From Faecalibacterium sp. CAG:1138 (lineage in GTDB: Bacteria; Bacillota; Clostridia; Christensenellales; CAG-917): 12,271 nt of DNA. Positions within the stretch are counted from its first letter, which is position 1; every line of letters starts with the position of its first letter. Positions 8,827-12,271 of the stretch are shown piece by piece. Under the pieces are notes generated by a model. That model did not search any database and was not told where the DNA came from. It saw only the letters and a list, made by a program, of their open reading frames with translations. Position numbers and translations under genes: made by a program. The DNA lies in NCBI GenBank assembly GCA_000434675.1, contig HF988635.1:44662-56932 (forward strand), read 5' to 3'.

Positions 8827-9555
8827 ATGCTTAAAATCACAAACTTTTCAAAAACATATAGCGGCTCCGTCAAAAAGGCGGTTGACGACGTTTCGTTCGA
8901 GGTAAAACCGGGCGAAATTTTCGGGTTTATCGGCCCTAACGGCGCGGGAAAATCCACGACCATCAAGTGTCTCACGGGCATTCTGAACTTCGACGAAGGT
9001 AGCATCGTCATCGACGGGCACGACCTCAAAACCGATGCTATTGCGGCGAAAAAGAGCGTGGGTTACGTTTCGGACAGTCATATTATCTACGACAAGCTGA
9101 CGGGGCTGGAATACGTTAACTTTATGCGCACGATTTACGGCGCGCCCGCAGACGAACAGCGCCTCAAAGAACTTTTGGACGACTTCAACCTCACAGAGGT
9201 TGCTGGTAACCCGATAAAAAGCTACAGCCACGGCATGAAACAAAAAATCAACGTAATCGGCGCTTTGATACATAATCCGAAACTTCTCGTTCTGGACGAA
9301 CCGTTTACGGGGCTCGATCCGCAGTCGGCGTTTCAGCTTAAAACGATGATGAGAAAGCACGCCGAAAACGGCGGCGCAGTACTGTTTTCCAGCCACGTTC
9401 TGGACGTGGTGGAAAAGATTTGCGACCGCGTGGGCATCATCGATCACGGCAAAATCATAGCCGTCGGTTCGGTGGAAGCGATAAGAGAGAGCGCGGACGA
9501 CAGTTTGGAAAAATTCTTCCTGCAAATCACGGGCGAGGCGGAGAAAGAGGCTTAA
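8827..9555 (+). CDS. ABC transporter ATP-binding protein
   Basis: The 242-residue nucleotide-binding subunit of an ABC exporter, acting at the inner face of the membrane. Visible motifs are Walker A GPNGAGKST at 36-44, signature YSHGMKQK at 133-140 (SHGM in place of SGGQ, common in ABC-2 type ATPases), Walker B LLVLDEP at 153-159, D-loop GLDP at 162-165 and switch histidine H190 in SSH. The usual Q-loop glutamine is replaced in the VSDSHIIYDKLT stretch near 81-92, also common in this subgroup. The start is ATG with AGGAG at 8816-8820, 6 nt upstream and overlapping the rarA stop, so translation may be coupled. The permease gene begins 1 nt after the stop. The subunit is clearly an exporter ATPase; the substrate cannot be read from the sequence. 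Confidence 0.95.
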   Translation: MLKITNFSKTYSGSVKKAVDDVSFEVKPGEIFGFIGPNGAGKSTTIKCLTGILNFDEGSIVIDGHDLKTDAIAAKKSVGYVSDSHIIYDKLTGLEYVNFMRTIYGAPADEQRLKELLDDFNLTEVAGNPIKSYSHGMKQKINVIGALIHNPKLLVLDEPFTGLDPQSAFQLKTMMRKHAENGGAVLFSSHVLDVVEKICDRVGIIDHGKIIAVGSVEAIRESADDSLEKFFLQITGEAEKEA

Positions 9556-9556
9556 C

Positions 9557-11275
9557 ATGAACGAGTATCTTCTGATAACCGGACTCATCTTCAAAAACGC
9601 ATTCCGAAGCGACAAGCTTAAGCTCGGCGCAGGTAGTGGCTCCGAAAAAGCCAAAAAAATAAGGAACGCGGTTTTGCTTGCGGCGCTTCTGATCGTGGGA
9701 TTTGCGCCGATTCTGTTTGGTTTTTGTTATATGATTTACGTCTATTCCGAGGCCATGGCCATGAGCGGAGTTCACGCCGACCTATACGGCATGCTTCTCA
9801 GCGTGTCGCAGGTGGTGGTGCTCGTTTTCGGTATGGTGTCGGTGGTCAGCGTGCTTTACAAAGCTTCCGATCTGGAATTTTTGGGACAACTTCCGGTGAA
9901 ACCGTCGGTGGTGTTCTGGGCGAAAATGACATACGTTTACGTTACGGAAGCGGTTATCGCAATCGCAATGATAGTTCCCGCAACGGCAAGCTTTGTGATG
10001 GGCGTTCAAAAAGCCGGGGTTGAGCTGCCCGCTTTGTTCTACGTTCTGACGCCGATTGCGGTGTTCGTGGCTCCGGTGGTTCCGCTTCTTTTTGCGAACC
10101 TTCTGGCAATGCCGATCATTTTCGTGACAAAAAGACTTAAAAACAGAACCTACACGGGGCTTATCGTCGCGGCCGTTTTGTACATCGGAATTATGTTTGC
10201 GTATATGATGGTCATGAAAAAGTTCGGCAGCGCGTCGGGCGACGAAGAGGGAAACATCGTCGTAACCGACGAAATGATAAAGAGCATTCTGCTTACGAGC
10301 AAGATTTTCTTCTTCAACAGATGGCTGGCGCTTTCAATGTGCGGGGCAAAGGCTTTGGACCTGTTGTTCTACGTTTTGTTCCTTGCGGCGATGGTGGGCG
10401 TTTGCTATCTGGTGAGCAGCACTTTCTTTAAGAAAAACGCCAAAAACGCTTTGGAAAATAGCGGCGAGGGCGGCAAAAAAACCTCTGCGGCAATCGTTTT
10501 GGAACCTGAAAACGTCAGAAAGGCCCTTATTAAGCGCGAATGGAAAATGCTCGTCGGCGAATTTAACTTTGCTTTCAACACGCTTTTGTCGGTGATTATG
10601 CCGTTCGTTCTTTTGGGACTTATGACGATAACCGGCGCGTCGGGCGGAATGTCCGGAATAGGGCAGGAGGAAGGGCAGGAGTTATCTAAAGGCGCAGAGA
10701 TGATGGTTTCTGCGGGATTTGCGCTTATATACGGCATTTTCTGCACCTGCGGCATAGATTACGCCGCGTCCATTGCGGTTTCCAGAGAGGGGAAGACCTT
10801 CTACATAAACAAATATCTTCCTCTTAATCCCGAAGACATCATCGGCGCAAAAGTCGCGCTGGCGGATATTATCGGCCTTGCGGGCGCAATCGTTACGGGT
10901 GTGTCCGGCGCAATCTTTTTGAAAACGGGGTTCCATTCTGTGGGTATAATCGTCGTTTCGGCGCTATATAACCTCGGGTTCAACAGGCTCGGCGTTTTGA
11001 GAGATCTGAAAAAACCGTCCCTCGGTTGGACTAATCCTGCCGAAGCCACGAAGAAAAACTTTTATCCGATGGTGCCTATGTTTTACGCGATAGGGGTGGG
11101 CGTCGTCGAAATGATTGCGGCGATGGTGCTTACCGAGCTTAAAAGCGACGCTTTGGCGGCCGTTATATTCTATGCGCTTTCGATAGCCATTGCCGTGTCG
11201 TTTACGCTTATAAACGCAAAACGTCTGAAAACGAAGGGAGTGGAATATTTCGAGAGAATCGAGCAATCCGTTTAG
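9557..11275 (+). CDS. ABC exporter permease, ABC-2-like large integral membrane protein
   Basis: A 572-residue polytopic membrane protein that would form the channel for the ATPase encoded just upstream. I see about 10-12 hydrophobic segments, near residues 38-63, 79-101, 125-149, 159-190, 199-220, 265-291, 342-358, 383-406, 435-455, 462-480, 505-525 and 532-552. The two halves look related: QLPVKPSVVFWAKM at 111-124 and YLPLNPEDIIGAKV at 420-433 are similar, each preceded by a charged stretch. KREWKM at 326-331 and WTNPAEATKKN at 491-501 are also seen in the clostridial putative ABC exporter family that I associate with Pfam ABC_tran_2; that assignment is from memory. GAGAAAGAGG at 9541-9550 serves as ribosome site inside the ATPase gene. 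Resistance, peptide or lipid export are all possible. Glucan export is only speculation. Confidence 0.85.
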   Translation: MNEYLLITGLIFKNAFRSDKLKLGAGSGSEKAKKIRNAVLLAALLIVGFAPILFGFCYMIYVYSEAMAMSGVHADLYGMLLSVSQVVVLVFGMVSVVSVLYKASDLEFLGQLPVKPSVVFWAKMTYVYVTEAVIAIAMIVPATASFVMGVQKAGVELPALFYVLTPIAVFVAPVVPLLFANLLAMPIIFVTKRLKNRTYTGLIVAAVLYIGIMFAYMMVMKKFGSASGDEEGNIVVTDEMIKSILLTSKIFFFNRWLALSMCGAKALDLLFYVLFLAAMVGVCYLVSSTFFKKNAKNALENSGEGGKKTSAAIVLEPENVRKALIKREWKMLVGEFNFAFNTLLSVIMPFVLLGLMTITGASGGMSGIGQEEGQELSKGAEMMVSAGFALIYGIFCTCGIDYAASIAVSREGKTFYINKYLPLNPEDIIGAKVALADIIGLAGAIVTGVSGAIFLKTGFHSVGIIVVSALYNLGFNRLGVLRDLKKPSLGWTNPAEATKKNFYPMVPMFYAIGVGVVEMIAAMVLTELKSDALAAVIFYALSIAIAVSFTLINAKRLKTKGVEYFERIEQSV

Positions 11276-11348
11276 TTTTGCGAGCAAAAACAATAAAATT
11301 ACTACGAAAAACCGCCTAATTCATAGCAATCGGGCGAAAGGACGACTT

Positions 11349-11759
11349 ATGGGAAAGAAAATAGGACTTGACGTGGGCGACGTCAGAATAGGCATTGCCG
11401 TCAGCGATATGCTGGGTATGATCGCTAACGCCAGAGAAAGCTACACCAGAAAAGGTTTGGAAAAGGATTTAAGGTATTTTACGGACCTTGCCAAGGCCGA
11501 AAACGCCGACGCTTTCGTGCTCGGACTTCCGAAAAACATGGACGGAACCGAAGGCGAAAGGGTTGAGGTAACGAGGGAATTCGGCGACAAACTTCACGAA
11601 TTTTCCGGACTTCCCGTCGTCTATATGGACGAAAGGCTGTCCACCGTCGCCGCCGAGCGCATGCTCATACAGGCGGACGTAAGGCGCGACAAAAGAAAAA
11701 AGGTCATCGACAAGGTGGCCGCCTGCATCATTTTGCAGAACTATCTGGACAGTCATTAA
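11349..11759 (+). CDS. ruvX: RuvX/YqgF pre-16S rRNA nuclease, Holliday-junction-resolvase fold
   Basis: A 136-residue RNase H-fold enzyme. The family matures the 5' end of 16S rRNA in the cytoplasm and was earlier called a putative Holliday junction resolvase. Conserved elements are GLDVGDVRIGIAVSD (catalytic-type D8), the GLPKNMDGTEG strand-loop at 59-69, MDERLST at 93-99 (D94, E95) and DKVAACIILQNYL at 121-133 (D121). Together these give the acidic active site. The start is ATG with AAGGA at 11338-11342, 6 nt upstream. It follows the permease after 73 nt with no convincing terminator or promoter. TAAAAT at 11294-11299 could be a -10 but lacks a good -35, so readthrough from the ABC genes is possible. 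The DUF1292 gene lies 40 nt downstream, as in many Bacillota. Confidence 0.95.
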   Translation: MGKKIGLDVGDVRIGIAVSDMLGMIANARESYTRKGLEKDLRYFTDLAKAENADAFVLGLPKNMDGTEGERVEVTREFGDKLHEFSGLPVVYMDERLSTVAAERMLIQADVRRDKRKKVIDKVAACIILQNYLDSH

Positions 11760-11772
11760 ATTGAAATAAAAA

Positions 11773-11785
11773 CGGCATCACGCCG
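11773..11785 (+). other. Small hairpin between ruvX and the DUF1292 gene
   Basis: CGGC at 11773-11776 and GCCG at 11782-11785 can pair around a 5-nt loop, immediately before the ribosome binding site AAAAGGAG (11786-11793) of the next gene. There is no T run, so it is not a terminator. It could affect initiation or RNA processing, or be chance. Confidence 0.3.
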
Positions 11786-11799
11786 AAAAGGAGAAAAAT

Positions 11800-12114
11800 A
11801 TGGCAGATTTGTTTGACGAACTTTTGGAAGCGGGCGACGACGACATCATCACCTTGTACAACGAAGACAAAGAACAGGAAGAGGATTTTTATCACGTCGC
11901 GACCATCGACTATAAGGGCGACTGGTACATCTTTTTGAATCCGGTGGTACCTGACGACGAAATCGGAGAAGACGACGTGATTATCTATCGTCTGGACGAA
12001 GACGAAGAGGGAGGCGACGTTTTCTCGCCTATCGAGGACGACGACACTCTTAATGCCGTCTATGCCGAATACGAGAAAGAAGTCGAAAAAATGTTGCAAA
12101 ACGAAGGGAAATAG
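11800..12114 (+). CDS. yrzB: DUF1292 (YrzB-type) small acidic protein
   Basis: A 104-residue, strongly acidic protein of the DUF1292 family; its function is not established. Features seen are DDDIITLYNEDKE near the start, a central YHVATIDYKGDWYIFLNPV strand region, an acidic DDEIGEDDVIIYRLDEDEEGGD stretch and a C-terminal charged helix ending in EGK. The match to the family rests on the DDIITL opening, the predicted beta strands alternating with Asp/Glu runs, the length and the position next to ruvX. ATG is preceded by AAAAGGAG with a 6-nt spacer, a strong ribosome site. In many Bacillota, ireB (DUF965), ruvX and this gene are clustered; ireB is missing from the expected place here. Confidence 0.88.
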   Translation: MADLFDELLEAGDDDIITLYNEDKEQEEDFYHVATIDYKGDWYIFLNPVVPDDEIGEDDVIIYRLDEDEEGGDVFSPIEDDDTLNAVYAEYEKEVEKMLQNEGK

Positions 12115-12127
12115 CACGCTTTTAGCA

Positions 12128-12148
12128 TGGGAAATTTCTCATAAGAAA
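12128..12148. repeat. Near-palindrome and overlapping TTTCT/AGAAA hairpin
   Basis: TGGGAAATTTCTCA at 12128-12141 is a 14-bp palindrome with one mismatched pair. Overlapping it, TTTCT at 12135-12139 and AGAAA at 12144-12148 can form a 5-bp stem with a CATA loop. It starts 13 nt after the DUF1292 stop. It is not followed by a T run, so it is a poor terminator. It could be an operator or part of the structured region that follows. Confidence 0.35.
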
Positions 12149-12150
12149 GC

Positions 12151-12172
12151 CTCTATGTTTTGCAACATTGAG
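12151..12172 (+). other. Hairpin with an 8-bp stem and one T-T mismatch
   Basis: CTC then ATGTT at 12151-12159 pairs with AACAT then GAG at 12164-12172, around a TTGC loop, with a single T-T mismatch (12154/12169). It lies inside the non-coding stretch after the DUF1292 gene and is one of a series of hairpins there. Confidence 0.45.
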
Positions 12173-12180
12173 CAAGCACT

Positions 12181-12196
12181 TTTCTTGAACGAGAAA
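12181..12196 (+). other. Hairpin TTTCTT/GAGAAA with GAAC loop
   Basis: TTTCTT at 12181-12186 pairs with GAGAAA at 12191-12196 (one T-G wobble) around a 4-nt GAAC loop. The TTTCT/AGAAA stem core is the same as in the hairpin at 12135-12148. The GAGAAAT half at 12191-12197 is also fully complementary to ATTTCTC at 12134-12140, so two alternative pairings are possible. Confidence 0.4.
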
Positions 12197-12202
12197 TGAG
12201 GC

Positions 12203-12242
12203 CACGCCGCCGTTTATGGTTGAGGCTTACACAGGCGGCGTG
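12203..12242 (+). other. GC-rich 9-bp perfect inverted repeat
   Basis: CACGCCGCC at 12203-12211 and GGCGGCGTG at 12234-12242 are perfect reverse complements with a 22-nt loop. This is the strongest inverted repeat in the window. No T tract follows, so it is not a simple terminator. It may be a stem of a structured RNA or leader. The flanking TGCA (12241-12244) and ATAGAG (12245-12250) can also pair with TGCA (12161-12164) and CTCTAT (12151-12156), suggesting a possible long-range closing stem. Confidence 0.5.
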
Positions 12243-12271
12243 CAATAGAGTGTCGAGCAGCTGCAGGCAGT

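Larger units (their letters stand above)
12115..12271 (+). other. Non-coding, hairpin-rich tail of the window; candidate structured RNA or leader
   Basis: No convincing gene is seen in 12115-12271; open stretches on both strands are short or lack a ribosome site. One minus strand frame stays open from the window edge to a stop near 12156, so the end of an unseen minus strand gene cannot be excluded. The stretch holds several small stems plus a possible closing stem between about 12151 and 12250. I compared it from memory with T-box, cobalamin, SAM, TPP, SRP RNA, tmRNA and RNase P patterns and found none. A loose resemblance to 6S RNA is too weak to call. Confidence 0.35.

Noticed and set aside
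8848..9654. Minus strand open frame antisense to the ABC ATPase
   Set aside because: The sense frame has all ABC motifs; the antisense product resembles nothing and lacks a ribosome site.
8827..11275. ABC genes as an NdvA/Cgt-type glucan exporter
   Set aside because: NdvA/Cgt are single-chain exporters with fused membrane and ATPase domains. Here ATPase and permease are separate and the permease is ABC-2-like.
11276..11289. TTTTG/CAAAA hairpin after the permease stop
   Set aside because: A 5-bp AT-rich stem with a CGAG loop and no T run is too weak to be a terminator.
12128..12242. Intrinsic terminator for the ruvX-DUF1292 unit
   Set aside because: Several stems are present but none is followed by a T-rich run.

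Overview
This window is about 12.3 kb of densely packed bacterial DNA with moderate GC. All six supported genes lie on the + strand. I see no tRNA, rRNA, CRISPR array, insertion sequence or phage gene. The best guess for the source is an uncultured Clostridia-like member of the Bacillota. The grounds are a ruvX gene followed closely by a DUF1292 (YrzB-type) gene, Gram-positive style Shine-Dalgarno sites, a consensus sigma-A type promoter with an extended -10, and a rarA/mgsA gene. This is inference from gene content, because no rRNA or other marker is present.

Region 1 (1-7446) is dominated by one 2437-codon gene for a cyclic beta-1,2-glucan synthase. It has an N-terminal helical region, a GT84 glycosyltransferase between membrane segments, a glycoamylase-like (GH189-type) cyclisation domain, a first beta-sandwich and linker, and a C-terminal GH94 phosphorylase domain. 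Every module keeps the motifs I could look for. The protein is about 400 residues shorter than the proteobacterial NdvB/ChvB/Cgs proteins. Its start is uncertain (TTG 133 or ATG 151) and neither candidate has a clear ribosome binding site. A possible weak terminator of an upstream gene lies at 33-58.

Region 2 (7447-11275) starts with a strong promoter at 7458-7485. It drives rarA (a replication-associated AAA+ ATPase) and then an ABC transporter ATPase and its large membrane permease. The spacing is tight: the rarA stop overlaps the ATPase ribosome binding site, and 1 nt separates ATPase from permease. The three genes are probably one transcript. The transporter is a two-component ABC-2-like exporter of unknown substrate, not the fused NdvA/Cgt type that carries glucan in proteobacteria.

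Region 3 (11276-12114) holds ruvX (YqgF, pre-16S rRNA nuclease / Holliday-junction resolvase fold) and a small very acidic DUF1292 protein. This is a typical Bacillota pair, here without the usual IreB/DUF965 gene upstream.

Region 4 (12115-12271) has no recognisable gene but is rich in inverted repeats: four small hairpins, one a 9-bp GC-rich perfect repeat, and a possible long-range closing stem. It could be a structured RNA or a leader of the next gene. I could not assign it to a known class, and it is the least explained part of the window.
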